Shown here piece after piece: positions 17,173 through 25,616 of a DNA stretch of 64,000 bases. The stretch lies in assembly GCA_963781345.1 (NCBI GenBank), contig CAWAFQ010000001.1, positions 1 through 64,000 of the forward strand, in the 5' to 3' direction. Position numbers and translations under genes: made by a program. Under the pieces are notes generated by a model. It was not told where the DNA came from. It saw only the letters and a program-made list of their open reading frames with translations, and did not search any database. The DNA is from JBBRHQ01 sp963781345. Its GTDB lineage: Bacteria > Actinomycetota > Thermoleophilia > Solirubrobacterales > 70-9. Every line of letters begins with the position of its first letter. The first letter of the stretch is position 1.

Positions 17173-18329
17173 TGCCCGCCATCGGCGAGGTGCTCGAGGG
17201 CAAGGGGGTGTGCATCTGCGCGGGATCGGGCGGAGTCGGCAAGACGACCACGGCGGCCGCGATCGCCGCAGGGATGGCGGCCCGCGGCCTCAGAGTCTGC
17301 GTGCTCACGATCGATCCCGCCAAGCGCCTCGCCGACTCACTCGGGCTGAAGCAGCTCGGCAACGATGCGCGCAGGGTCGACCCGGCCCTGTTCGAGCGTC
17401 AGGGAGTCGAGATGAAGGGGGAGCTATGGGCGATGATGCTCGACGCGAAGGCGACCTTCGACGAGCTGGTCAGCCGCCACGCCCCGGACGAGGAGTCGCG
17501 CGACCGGGTACTCGAGAACCGGATCTACCAGCAGCTCTCGAGCGCGCTCGCCGGCTCCCAGGAGTACATGGCGATGGAGAAGATCTTCGAGCTCCACTCC
17601 GAAGGGCGCTTCGACCTGCTCGTGCTCGACACGCCGCCGACCCGCAACGCCCTCGACTTCCTCGACGCGCCCAGGCGCCTGACGCAGTTCATCGAGGGTC
17701 GCTCGCTTCGCGTCTTCATGAAACCGACCGGGTTCGCGGCCAAGGTCGCCGGGCGCGGGGCGACGGTCGCCCTCTCGATGATGCGCAGGATCGTCGGCTT
17801 CGACCTGATTGCCGATCTCTCCGAGTTCTTCACCGCCTTCAGCGGCATGGTCGACGGATTCCGTGAGCGGGCCAAGCGGGTGAATGAACTGCTGGCGGAC
17901 CCCGGCACCTGCTTCCTGGTCGTCTGCGGCCCGCAGGGCGAGCCGATCTCCGAAGCCGTCTACTTCCACCGCAAGCTGGTCGAGGCCGATCTCCCGGTCG
18001 GGGGAGTGATCGTCAACAAGGTCCACTACCCGTCCGGGCAGCTGCGCGGAGACGGAGAGGGCCTGCACGCGGCGCTCCTCGACCTCCTCGGCGACGAGGG
18101 CCTCAGCGACCGGGTGGAGGGGAATTTCGCCGATTACCAGGCGCTGGCTGACCGCGACAGCCGCAACATCGAGCACCTCGCGGCGCAGCTGAGGACGACG
18201 AGCGTGATCAGGATCCCCTACCTCGACTCCGACGTGCACGATCTCGCCGGTCTGGCGCAGATCAATCGCTATCTGTTCGCCAGCAGCGAGGAGCGCGAGG
18301 CGATCGCGGCGGGCGAGAGCGTCAGCTGA
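17172..18329 (+). CDS. ArsA/GET3-like ATPase, second of a pair
   Basis: 385 residues, started by the ATG in TGATG. The P-loop reads CAGSGGVGKTTTAAAI: the catalytic Lys is present but the signature Lys before GG is replaced by Ser. Then follow LTIDPAKRLADSLGL and LLVLDTPPTRNALDFLDAP. It resembles Rv3680 (BagB), so the two products probably form a heteromer with one signature-Lys-lacking subunit. Its end overlaps the convergent downstream gene by 8 nt. Confidence 0.85.
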   Translation: MPAIGEVLEGKGVCICAGSGGVGKTTTAAAIAAGMAARGLRVCVLTIDPAKRLADSLGLKQLGNDARRVDPALFERQGVEMKGELWAMMLDAKATFDELVSRHAPDEESRDRVLENRIYQQLSSALAGSQEYMAMEKIFELHSEGRFDLLVLDTPPTRNALDFLDAPRRLTQFIEGRSLRVFMKPTGFAAKVAGRGATVALSMMRRIVGFDLIADLSEFFTAFSGMVDGFRERAKRVNELLADPGTCFLVVCGPQGEPISEAVYFHRKLVEADLPVGGVIVNKVHYPSGQLRGDGEGLHAALLDLLGDEGLSDRVEGNFADYQALADRDSRNIEHLAAQLRTTSVIRIPYLDSDVHDLAGLAQINRYLFASSEEREAIAAGESVS

Positions 18330-20127
18330 CGCGCGCCCGCCGGGTGCGGTCGTATTCGAGCTCGCGGACGCCCCAGTCGGCGTCCTCGGGCACCGGGAAG
18401 AGATGTCGCACCCGCGAGGTGTCGATCGGCTCGCGCTCGGTCGGGCGCCGCTTGACCGCGGTCGCCGGCCACTCGAGCGTGGCGTCACGCGAGACCTCAC
18501 CAAGCCAGTCGCGATCGCTCACGTCGTCCTCCGCCGCCTCGTCATCCGTCCCCTCGAAGTCCGGTGCGAAGTCCTCCACCTCGAAATCCCCGGCCGGCGC
18601 CGCCTCAGTCTCATGGCCTGAGATCGGGGCCTCCGATGTCCGCGGGCTCGCCGTCACCCGGATCTCCGAGTCGTCGCTGGGAATGGGCTCCATGATCCGC
18701 GTCTCCTGTTCGTCGGGTTCGGGCTCGGCTTCGGAGACGGTGCGCGTCACCGAGATCTCTCCGGTGGCGGGTTCGGGCTCTGCCTCCACCATCGCTTCGG
18801 ATTCCTCAGGCACGTCGTTCAACGCCTCCCACTCCGCCGTCCCCCCCATCTGCGACTCGTGCGAGGCAGACTCCCCAGCCTCGAGTCCAGTCGCAATCAG
18901 GGTCTCGTCAGCGGCGGCGCAGAGGTCACCGCCGAGGTTGCCGAGCGCCGCGTCGCGCAGGATCGAGCGCACACTGTCCTCGATCCAGACGGCAAGCTCG
19001 AGCGCAGTCTCGGGATCCTCGCCGCTGGGCTCGAGCGGGCGTCCGCTCATCAGCGACCGCTCCAGAAGAAGTGCCCGCTCGACCCGGAAGTGAGCATCGT
19101 TTCGCTCCGAGTGCTCGGCAATCAGCGCCCCCGCACGGACCGGAAGCGCTGCGTCGACAGGACCCGGGCCCTCGAGCACCGAGCGGAGTGCGAGCAGGTG
19201 ATCGCTGAGGCCCTCGAGAGCGCCGGCGCGCTCGCAACCCATCTCGAATCGTGCGACCGCCCAGGCAAGCGCCCCCTCGGGATCGGGACGGACCTCGAGA
19301 TCGCGGGCCAAGCTGCGCAGCGCGGCGCAGTCGTCCTCGCTGAGGGTGTATCCACCGGCGCGTGTCGGGGGCGCTCCGGTTGAGACCCGTCGCCAGCTGT
19401 TCTCCCCGGTCGGCGCAAAGGCGTACGGTCCGAGGCCGACCCCGCCCCCACGAAAGAGGCGCAGGACGCTGATCAGGTCGTGGAGCTGGCAGAGCGCGGC
19501 GCTGACGCCCTCGCGGCCCTCTCCCTGCTCGGCGAGGACGAGGAACTGCGGCTCCCAGGCGGCCCGCTGCATTCCCTCGCTGCGCATCGCCTCGATCGGC
19601 GCGTCGACGGTGTCAGCCCGGACGACACGGACTCCGCTGGGGAGCTGTAGGCGCGGGACCGGCATCTGCAGACCGACGATCGGCGCGATCAGCAGCTCAG
19701 CGTCGTGGACGTCGCGGGTCTCGGCGTCGAGCGCCTGCAGGGCGTTGTGGAGCCGGGTGCGGTCGAGCGAGAACTCAGCGCTACCGTCCCAGAGCCCGGC
19801 GATGAAGCTGATCAACATGCTCGCGGAGCGCTCGTCCGGGTCCTCCGGAACGCTGATGCCCCTCGCCTCGAGATAGGGCGCTGCGACCTCGGCGGCGCTG
19901 ACCGCGGCGCAGGCCGGCCCGAAGGAAGGCAGTGATCGAAGCTCTGCCTCGCGCTCACGGACGAAGCGGGCGGTGAGGGGGACGTATCGATAGAAGAGCG
20001 CGTTTTCGCCCGAGTCCTCGGCGACGTCGAAGGGGATCTCCTCGCCGCTTGCGACGAGGGAGCTGAACCTGGCGGCTGCCTCAGCCGCGAGGTTGCTCAG
20101 GGCTTCGCGTAGAACGGGGTCACGCAC
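18322..20127 (-). CDS. Large acidic protein of unknown function
   Basis: 601 residues from a GTG at 20127. Residues 1-410 look folded and mostly helical; residues 415-560 are strongly acidic (Glu/Asp-rich) and likely disordered; the last 40 residues carry a basic, conserved-looking tail. I see no signal peptide, membrane segment or known motif. It is convergent with the ArsA-like pair and has no clear operon partner. Confidence 0.7.
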   Translation of the reverse strand: MRDPVLREALSNLAAEAAARFSSLVASGEEIPFDVAEDSGENALFYRYVPLTARFVREREAELRSLPSFGPACAAVSAAEVAAPYLEARGISVPEDPDERSASMLISFIAGLWDGSAEFSLDRTRLHNALQALDAETRDVHDAELLIAPIVGLQMPVPRLQLPSGVRVVRADTVDAPIEAMRSEGMQRAAWEPQFLVLAEQGEGREGVSAALCQLHDLISVLRLFRGGGVGLGPYAFAPTGENSWRRVSTGAPPTRAGGYTLSEDDCAALRSLARDLEVRPDPEGALAWAVARFEMGCERAGALEGLSDHLLALRSVLEGPGPVDAALPVRAGALIAEHSERNDAHFRVERALLLERSLMSGRPLEPSGEDPETALELAVWIEDSVRSILRDAALGNLGGDLCAAADETLIATGLEAGESASHESQMGGTAEWEALNDVPEESEAMVEAEPEPATGEISVTRTVSEAEPEPDEQETRIMEPIPSDDSEIRVTASPRTSEAPISGHETEAAPAGDFEVEDFAPDFEGTDDEAAEDDVSDRDWLGEVSRDATLEWPATAVKRRPTEREPIDTSRVRHLFPVPEDADWGVRELEYDRTRRARVS

Positions 20128-20190
20128 GCGAAAGGGTTTCGTCCGCGCCGGCTCCCCTCCTTCGACTGCACGTTTGGTTGCAGCCCGGGG

Positions 20191-20538
20191 TCAGGCGGCC
20201 GCGGGGGCCTGGTCGGCCGCCTCCGCGGGCAGCCACTTCTTCCCGTACCTGCGCATGTCCTCGATCAGCGGGACCAGGGCACGGCCCTTCTCGGTCAGCG
20301 CGTACTCGACCCGCGGTGGGACCTCGGGATATGTATGACGCTCGACGACGCCCTGCTCCTCGAGCGCGCGCAGGCGCAGCGAGAGGGTCCGCGGGCTGAT
20401 CCCCTCGAGCGAGCGCTCGAGTTCGCAGAAGCGGCTGCTGCCGTCGGAGAGATCACGAATGACGAGGAGAGTCCACTTGCCGGAAATCACGTCTGCGGTT
20501 CGGCAGACAGGGCATCTGGAGTTGCTGATCGCGCTCAT
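20191..20538 (-). CDS. HxlR-family winged-helix transcriptional regulator
   Basis: 115 residues from the ATG at 20538. It has the family opening CPVCRTADVISGKWTLLVIRDL, then FCELERSLEGISPRTLSLRLRALEEQGVVERHTYPEVPPRVEYALTEKGRAL-type winged helix. The N-terminal Cys pair may sense redox or electrophiles. It is divergent from the minor-pilin operon across about 190 nt; its target is unknown. Confidence 0.88.
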   Translation of the reverse strand: MSAISNSRCPVCRTADVISGKWTLLVIRDLSDGSSRFCELERSLEGISPRTLSLRLRALEEQGVVERHTYPEVPPRVEYALTEKGRALVPLIEDMRRYGKKWLPAEAADQAPAAA

Positions 20539-20665
20539 CGTCTGGTTCGGTGTTGCCGGGAGGAGAGTCCTCCGCACCGGTGCCAGTATAGCCAAGGCTT
20601 CAGAAAGTGAAGCGAAGGCGACGCCATTGCCCGCGCCCGGGAGACGGACCGGGGCCACCCTGGGC

Positions 20666-20693
20666 TAAAGCCCCCCGGCGGCCGTTCCGATGG
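20666..20693 (+). promoter_or_regulatory. Candidate sigma-28-type promoter of the minor-pilin operon
   Basis: TAAA at 20666-20669, 16 nt, then TCCGATGG at 20686-20693, close to the TAAA / GCCGATAA consensus of FliA/WhiG/SigD. The transcript would start near 20700, about 28 nt before the ATG. Confidence 0.6.
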
Positions 20694-20708
20694 GTAGATA
20701 CGCGTGCA

Positions 20709-20721
20709 CCCCCTTTCGGGG
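20709..20721 (+). promoter_or_regulatory. Hairpin masking the ribosome-binding site
   Basis: CCCC, a short loop, GGGG, seven nt before the ATG at 20728. The GGGGA that would pair with 16S rRNA is the right arm, so translation may need the hairpin to open. Confidence 0.45.
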
Positions 20722-20727
20722 AACTAA

Positions 20728-22194
20728 ATGAGCCGATCCCGCCTACAGACCCATCCCGACACCGCTCCGGCGCGGCCCGCGGCGATCCTCCGGCGAGCAG
20801 GCTCAACGCCCGTACTAATGCCCAGTCGTAGAGGCCGACCCGGTCGGCCGGGCGCCGCTGGTCCATTCGTCCACCCCGCCGAATCTCGCCCTGAGGCGGG
20901 TTTCGCCCTGGTCGAGGTCCTCGTCAGCGCACTCATCCTCTCGATGGTCGCCGCCGCCTTCTTCGGGCTGCTCAATGCGACAGGCCGCACCAGCGCCGAC
21001 CAGCGCAAGCGCTCCGTGGCCTACGGGCTTGCCCAGGAGGACCAGGCGCGAATGAGAGCGATGCAGGTCCCCGCTCTTGCCCGCGTCAATGGCAGCCGCA
21101 CCGTGACCCTCAACGGCACGCCCTTCACGGTCGCCTCGAACGGCGTATTCATCAACGACACCACGAGCACCGCCTCCTGTGGCGCGAGCTCATCCTCGGC
21201 CGACTACATCAAGGTCAGCTCGACGGTCACCTGGCCCAACATGGGATCGACGCCGGCGACGGTGATCCAGAGCATCGTCGCGCCGCCCAACGGATCACTC
21301 GACCCGACCCACGGAACGCTGACGATCGCCGCCCAGAATGCCGCCGGTGGCCCGCTCTCCGGGGTCGGCCTCTCGGGCACCGGGGCCGGCACCTTCAGTG
21401 GCTCAACCGACTCTGCCGGCTGCGCGATGTTCCCCGATCAGGCGAGCGGCAACTACACGCTGACCCCCAGCGCCTCCGGCTACGTCAACAAGGACGGCGC
21501 CGCCCCGGCCGCTCAGACCGTCAGCGTCATAGCGGGCTCGACCAACACGGTCGCCCTCCAGTACGACCGGCCGGGCTCGATACCGGTGACCTTCACGACC
21601 AAGGTTGGGGCAAGCCTGGTCGCCTCGTCTTCCGACTCGATTGTCGTCTTCAACACCGGGATGACCCAAGCCCGCACCTTCGGGACGCCCAGCGGCCCGC
21701 GGGTCTCCTCGATCACGGGCACGTCGCTGTTCCCGTTCACATCTCCCTACAGCGTCTACGCCGGCGCCTGCACCGGAAACAACCCGAACCCCACCGGGAT
21801 GGCCAACCCGCCGGGCGCCGCCGCGATTGGCAGCGTGACGGTGCCGCCGGGCACCGTCACCTCGCCGGTATCGATCCAGCTTCCGGCGCTCAACCTGACC
21901 GTCTGGAGCGGGTCCAGCAGCTCCAGCCCCGGCACGAAGGTCACAAACGCGACGGTCAAGCTGAGCGACGACAACTGCTCGGTCTCCGGCAACCCGGTCA
22001 AGCGCGTCTACACCACCAACTCCAACGGGGCCCTTGCCGACCCGGGTCTTCCCTGGAGCCAGTACGACGTCTGCGTCGACAACGGCAGCCGACGCCAGCA
22101 GATCAACAACATCGTCGTTCAGAACCTGACCAGCGGGACGACGCTGACGGTCTACATGTCGGGCTCCGGCAATCAGAGCGGGACCTGCCCATGA
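20728..22194 (+). CDS. Type IV pilus minor pseudopilin with large C-terminal domain
   Basis: 488 residues. A prepilin peptidase site lies after residue 58 (EAG / FALVEVLVSALILSMVAAAFF): hydrophobic helix, Phe+1 and Glu+5. The leader of 58 residues is unusually long; an ATG at 20818 would give 28 but lacks a ribosome-binding site. The C-terminal region has Ser/Thr/Gly-rich beta-type repeats, including a segment like carboxypeptidase-regulatory/Ig-like folds (about residues 190-275). It probably sits at the pilus tip. First gene of a three-gene operon; it overlaps the next by 4 nt. Confidence 0.85.
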   Translation: MSRSRLQTHPDTAPARPAAILRRAGSTPVLMPSRRGRPGRPGAAGPFVHPAESRPEAGFALVEVLVSALILSMVAAAFFGLLNATGRTSADQRKRSVAYGLAQEDQARMRAMQVPALARVNGSRTVTLNGTPFTVASNGVFINDTTSTASCGASSSSADYIKVSSTVTWPNMGSTPATVIQSIVAPPNGSLDPTHGTLTIAAQNAAGGPLSGVGLSGTGAGTFSGSTDSAGCAMFPDQASGNYTLTPSASGYVNKDGAAPAAQTVSVIAGSTNTVALQYDRPGSIPVTFTTKVGASLVASSSDSIVVFNTGMTQARTFGTPSGPRVSSITGTSLFPFTSPYSVYAGACTGNNPNPTGMANPPGAAAIGSVTVPPGTVTSPVSIQLPALNLTVWSGSSSSSPGTKVTNATVKLSDDNCSVSGNPVKRVYTTNSNGALADPGLPWSQYDVCVDNGSRRQQINNIVVQNLTSGTTLTVYMSGSGNQSGTCP

Positions 22195-22886
22195 GCCGCC
22201 TGGCGCTGATCCGGGATACGCGCGGATTCACCCTGGTCGAGCTGCTGGTGGCGACGACCGCGGGCGTGATCGTCCTGATCTCGCTTTCCTGGCTGATGAT
22301 CGTCTCGCTGCGCGAGACCGGCAGGGTCAACGGCCGCATCGACGCGACCCAGCGCGCACGCCTGGTTCTGTACCAGGTGGTCGATGATCTCCACTCCTCC
22401 TGTGTGGCCGCCCCGCCGGTCACCCCGGTGCGACCCGGCAGCACCGGGACCTCGCTCAGCTTCATCCACCAGAGGGGCTCAGCCGCCTTCCTGACCCCGG
22501 TCCTCAGCACGATCAGCCTCAGCGGCGGAGTCCTGACAGAGACGAATTACGCCGCCACCGGCGGCACCGCCCCGAACTGGACCTTCTCGGCAACAGCGAC
22601 ATCGAGCCGCCAGTTGATGAAGGGGGTCGCCCCGACCTCCCCCAGCACCTCCATCTTCTCCTACTACACCTACTCGGGCGGGTCGATCTCGTCGACCTCG
22701 CTGCCGACGCCGCTGAACTCGATCGACGCGGCCAAGACGGTGCAGGTCAACATCGGCTTCACCGTCTCGCCGGGAAGCACCCAGGTCGTGGACCCGAAGG
22801 CGGCCGCCAGCGTCCAGGACACGGCGCTGCTCAGGTTCTCACCCGCCGCCTTCTCGACCAGCGCCAACAACCTCCCATGCCAATGA
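22191..22886 (+). CDS. Type IV pilus minor pseudopilin (PilW/GspJ-like)
   Basis: 231 residues. Short leader of 12 residues then FTLVELLVATTAGVIVLISLSWLMIVSL, with Glu at +5. The helix is followed by a mixed domain of Ser/Thr/Gly-rich strands. It resembles GspJ/PilW-type priming pseudopilins by position and length. ATGA overlap with the gene before and 10-nt overlap with the gene after support tight coupling. Confidence 0.85.
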   Translation: MSRLALIRDTRGFTLVELLVATTAGVIVLISLSWLMIVSLRETGRVNGRIDATQRARLVLYQVVDDLHSSCVAAPPVTPVRPGSTGTSLSFIHQRGSAAFLTPVLSTISLSGGVLTETNYAATGGTAPNWTFSATATSSRQLMKGVAPTSPSTSIFSYYTYSGGSISSTSLPTPLNSIDAAKTVQVNIGFTVSPGSTQVVDPKAAASVQDTALLRFSPAAFSTSANNLPCQ

Positions 22887-24397
22887 GACGACTTCGATCA
22901 GAGAGCGGATTCACGATGGTCGCGGTGATCGTCGGGATGTCAGTGATCAGCCTTCTCGTGCTGGCAACCGTGACCGCCGTCAACGGTGATGTCCATCTCA
23001 ACCGCAACGACCTCAACCACAAGAGGGCCTATGAGGCGGCAAAGGCGGGGATCGATGACTACGCCTTCCATCTGGCCAAGGACAACAACTACTGGACCTA
23101 CTGCACCGGCGTGCCCTCTCCGAATGCCGTCAACCAACAGGGCTCGACGGCGAAACGCCGATCGGTGCCCGGCTCCACCGGCGCCACCTACGCGATCGAG
23201 CTGATCCCGGCAACGGGGCAGAGCACCTGCAACGCCTCGAACCCGGTCGGGACCATGATCGAGCAGGGAGGTCAGCTGAACGGGACCTTCCGGATCCGCT
23301 CGACGGGCTACGCGGGGTCGACATCGGTTCCGATCACCGCCACCTTCAAGCGGGCCAGCTTCCTCGACTTCATGTACTTCACCCAGCTGGAGACATCCGA
23401 CCCGGTCACCTATGGCGACCCCGCAACCGTCGCGGGGGCCTACACGCAGTGCACCCTGACCTACCAGCAGGGCCGCTACAACCAGGCGATTCCCAACTCG
23501 GGCGGGAAGTTCTGCAACAAGATCGCCTTCATCAGCGGCGACGAGGTCAACGGACCGATGCACACCAATGACGCCTACGGGATCTGCGGCAGCCCGACGT
23601 TTGGGCGCTCCGCCCTTGACTCGATCGAGGCCAGTGCGAGCGCGCCTGGGTGGTTCTCGATCTGCGGCGGAAGCAACCCGATCTTCGACGGAACCTTCAC
23701 CACCAGCTCCCCGATCCTCACACCGCCACCCAGCAACGCGCAGCTGGCGACGCTGACCCAGTCGCAGTTCAAGTTCACGGGCCAGGTGCGGATCTGCCTC
23801 AACGGGTCGACGATGACCGTCGGGACCGGCGCCACCTGCACCGGCGCCTACTCGGGGCCGATCCCGTCGAACGGCCTCGTCTACATCGCCAACGGCTCCT
23901 GCTCGACCACCTACACGCCATTCGGCGTCACCTACCCATCGACCTCAGGCTGCGGCAACGCCTACGTCCGCGGGAGCTACACCGGTCAGCTGACGATCGC
24001 GGCCGAGAACGACATCATCGTTGATGGCGACGTGACCAACTCAGGAGGAGGGGTCCTCGGCCTGATCGCCAACAACTTCATCCGCGTCTATCACCCCTGC
24101 ACCAACGGGACCAACGGCGCCGGCTCGATGACGGACCCGACGATCGATGCCGCGATTATGACGATCGACCACTCCTTCATCGTCGACAACTACGACTGCG
24201 GCGCCTCGCTCGGCACGCTCAACGTCAACGGGGCGATCGCGCAGAAGTTCCGCGGCCCGGTCGGGACCTTCGGCAACAGCCGAACCGGCTACACGAAGAG
24301 CTACAGCTACGACGACCGCCTCCACTATCTCGAGCCGCCGAACTTCATCGACCCGGTCCAGTCCTCGTGGACGATCGGGCGAGAGACGATCGGTTGA
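22877..24397 (+). CDS. Type IV pilus PilX-like minor protein with large domain
   Basis: 506 residues. Leader of 11 residues, then FTMVAVIVGMSVISLLVLATVTAVNGD. Ala stands at +5 instead of Glu, as in some PilX/GspK-type proteins. The N-terminal helix continues as a long amphipathic segment (HLNRNDLNHKRAYEAAKAGIDDYAFHLAKD), typical of PilX/GspK. The large C-terminal part has many Cys and beta-rich segments. Last gene of the minor-pilin operon. Confidence 0.82.
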   Translation: MPMRRLRSESGFTMVAVIVGMSVISLLVLATVTAVNGDVHLNRNDLNHKRAYEAAKAGIDDYAFHLAKDNNYWTYCTGVPSPNAVNQQGSTAKRRSVPGSTGATYAIELIPATGQSTCNASNPVGTMIEQGGQLNGTFRIRSTGYAGSTSVPITATFKRASFLDFMYFTQLETSDPVTYGDPATVAGAYTQCTLTYQQGRYNQAIPNSGGKFCNKIAFISGDEVNGPMHTNDAYGICGSPTFGRSALDSIEASASAPGWFSICGGSNPIFDGTFTTSSPILTPPPSNAQLATLTQSQFKFTGQVRICLNGSTMTVGTGATCTGAYSGPIPSNGLVYIANGSCSTTYTPFGVTYPSTSGCGNAYVRGSYTGQLTIAAENDIIVDGDVTNSGGGVLGLIANNFIRVYHPCTNGTNGAGSMTDPTIDAAIMTIDHSFIVDNYDCGASLGTLNVNGAIAQKFRGPVGTFGNSRTGYTKSYSYDDRLHYLEPPNFIDPVQSSWTIGRETIG

Positions 24398-24443
24398 TCG
24401 GCCAGCCGTCCAGCCACTTTTCCAAGTACTTGGTATTGCAGGG

Positions 24444-24472
24444 CAAAGGTTTTCGCCGTCATTGGCCGATTC
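24444..24472 (+). promoter_or_regulatory. Candidate sigma-28-type promoter of the pilMNO operon
   Basis: CAAA at 24444-24447, then 17 nt, then GCCGATTC at 24465-24472. The -10 matches the FliA/WhiG consensus at its first six positions; spacing is one nt longer than in the other copies. The ATG of pilM is 57 nt downstream. Confidence 0.5.
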
Positions 24473-24528
24473 AAGAGGAGACAGAGCGTCGCGGACCGCC
24501 GCGCAACCCCGCCGCCGAGTGACAAGAC

Positions 24529-25614
24529 ATGATCCAGATGACCACCAAGAAAAGCGAGAGCACCCTCGTCGGGCTCGAGATAGAGGCCGGCAGCGTCGCC
24601 GCCGCCGAGATCCGGACGAACGGCACCCCGAAGCTGCTGGCGACGGCGATCGCTCCGCTCGGCACTGACGTCTTCCACGAGGGCGAGGTTACGGATCCCG
24701 ACGCCCTCGCAGAGGCCCTGCGCGAGCTCTTTGCCGAGCACAAGCTGAGCCGCCGCGTTCGCCTCGGAATCGCCAACCAGTGGGTGGTCGTCCGAACCCT
24801 GAGGCTCCCTGCGATCGAGGACCCCACCGAACTCGAGACCGCGGTCCGGTTCCAGGCACAAGAGCAGATCCCGATGCCCCTCGACCAGGCGATCCTCGAC
24901 CACCGCGTCGTCGGCGGAGCGCCGCCCGAGGAGGGGGCGCCGCCGAAGATCGACGTCGTCGTGGTCGCCGCGCGTCGCGACATGATCGCATCGCTGCTGA
25001 AGCCGCTGCGAAGCGCCGGGCTCGACCCGATCGGCGTCGACCTCTCGGCCTTCGGACTGATCCGCGCTCTGGGAGGTTCGGCCCCGGCCGCCCAGCCGGC
25101 GGGTGAAGCCGCGCAGGTCCACACCGCGACCCTGTACTGCCACCTCGGGGACGTCTCCAATCTGGCGGTGGCCAAGGGCCGCTCCTGTCTCTTCACCCGC
25201 GTCTCTCCGGTGGGCCTCGAGGGCTTCGGCGAGGAGCTGTCCGCGTCGACGGGGGCCGCGCCCGAGCATTCCCGCATGTGGCTCTCGCATGTCGGCCTCG
25301 GGGCTCCGGTATCCGAGATCGAGGGCGACCCAAACATCGTTGCCGCGGCCCGCTCCACCCTCGAGCTGGGCGCCTCTTCCCTGCTTGACGAGATCCGTCT
25401 TTCGCTTGACTTCTACGGCGCCCAGGAGGGCGCGGTTCCGGTCGATCGCGTCGTCCTCTGCGGGCCCGGAAGCGTTATTGGAGGCCTCGCCGAGGAGATG
25501 CAGTCGGTGCTCGGCATTCCGATCGAGGTCGGCCGCCCGGAGGCCCTCTCCGGTCTCGACCAGGCCCAGGCGGCCCGGCTCACCCTCTCCTACGGCCTCG
25601 CCCTGGAGCGATAG
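24529..25614 (+). CDS. pilM: PilM, actin-like type IV pilus assembly protein
   Basis: 361 residues. Begins with VGLEIEAGSVAAAEIRTNGTPKLLA and VRLGIANQWVVVRTLRLPAIED, the actin-like fold of PilM. ETAVRFQAQEQIPMPLDQAILDH follows, and a C-terminal VVLCGPGSVIGGLAEEMQSVLG nucleotide-binding loop. PilM links the cytoplasmic ATPase ring to the PilN tail. First gene of pilM-N-O-(fourth gene). Confidence 0.92.
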   Translation: MIQMTTKKSESTLVGLEIEAGSVAAAEIRTNGTPKLLATAIAPLGTDVFHEGEVTDPDALAEALRELFAEHKLSRRVRLGIANQWVVVRTLRLPAIEDPTELETAVRFQAQEQIPMPLDQAILDHRVVGGAPPEEGAPPKIDVVVVAARRDMIASLLKPLRSAGLDPIGVDLSAFGLIRALGGSAPAAQPAGEAAQVHTATLYCHLGDVSNLAVAKGRSCLFTRVSPVGLEGFGEELSASTGAAPEHSRMWLSHVGLGAPVSEIEGDPNIVAAARSTLELGASSLLDEIRLSLDFYGAQEGAVPVDRVVLCGPGSVIGGLAEEMQSVLGIPIEVGRPEALSGLDQAQAARLTLSYGLALER

Positions 25615-25616
25615 CG

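Noticed and set aside
18605..19093. Ser-rich open frame on the plus strand
   Set aside because: It is antisense to the acidic tail of the 601-residue protein; Glu/Asp codons read backwards give Ser-rich sequence.
24436..24480. A GEMM-like segment (GCAGGGCAAAGG) before pilM
   Set aside because: The other conserved part, GACGCAAAGCC, is missing and no closing stem is found. The AAAGG is better explained as part of a sigma-28-type promoter.
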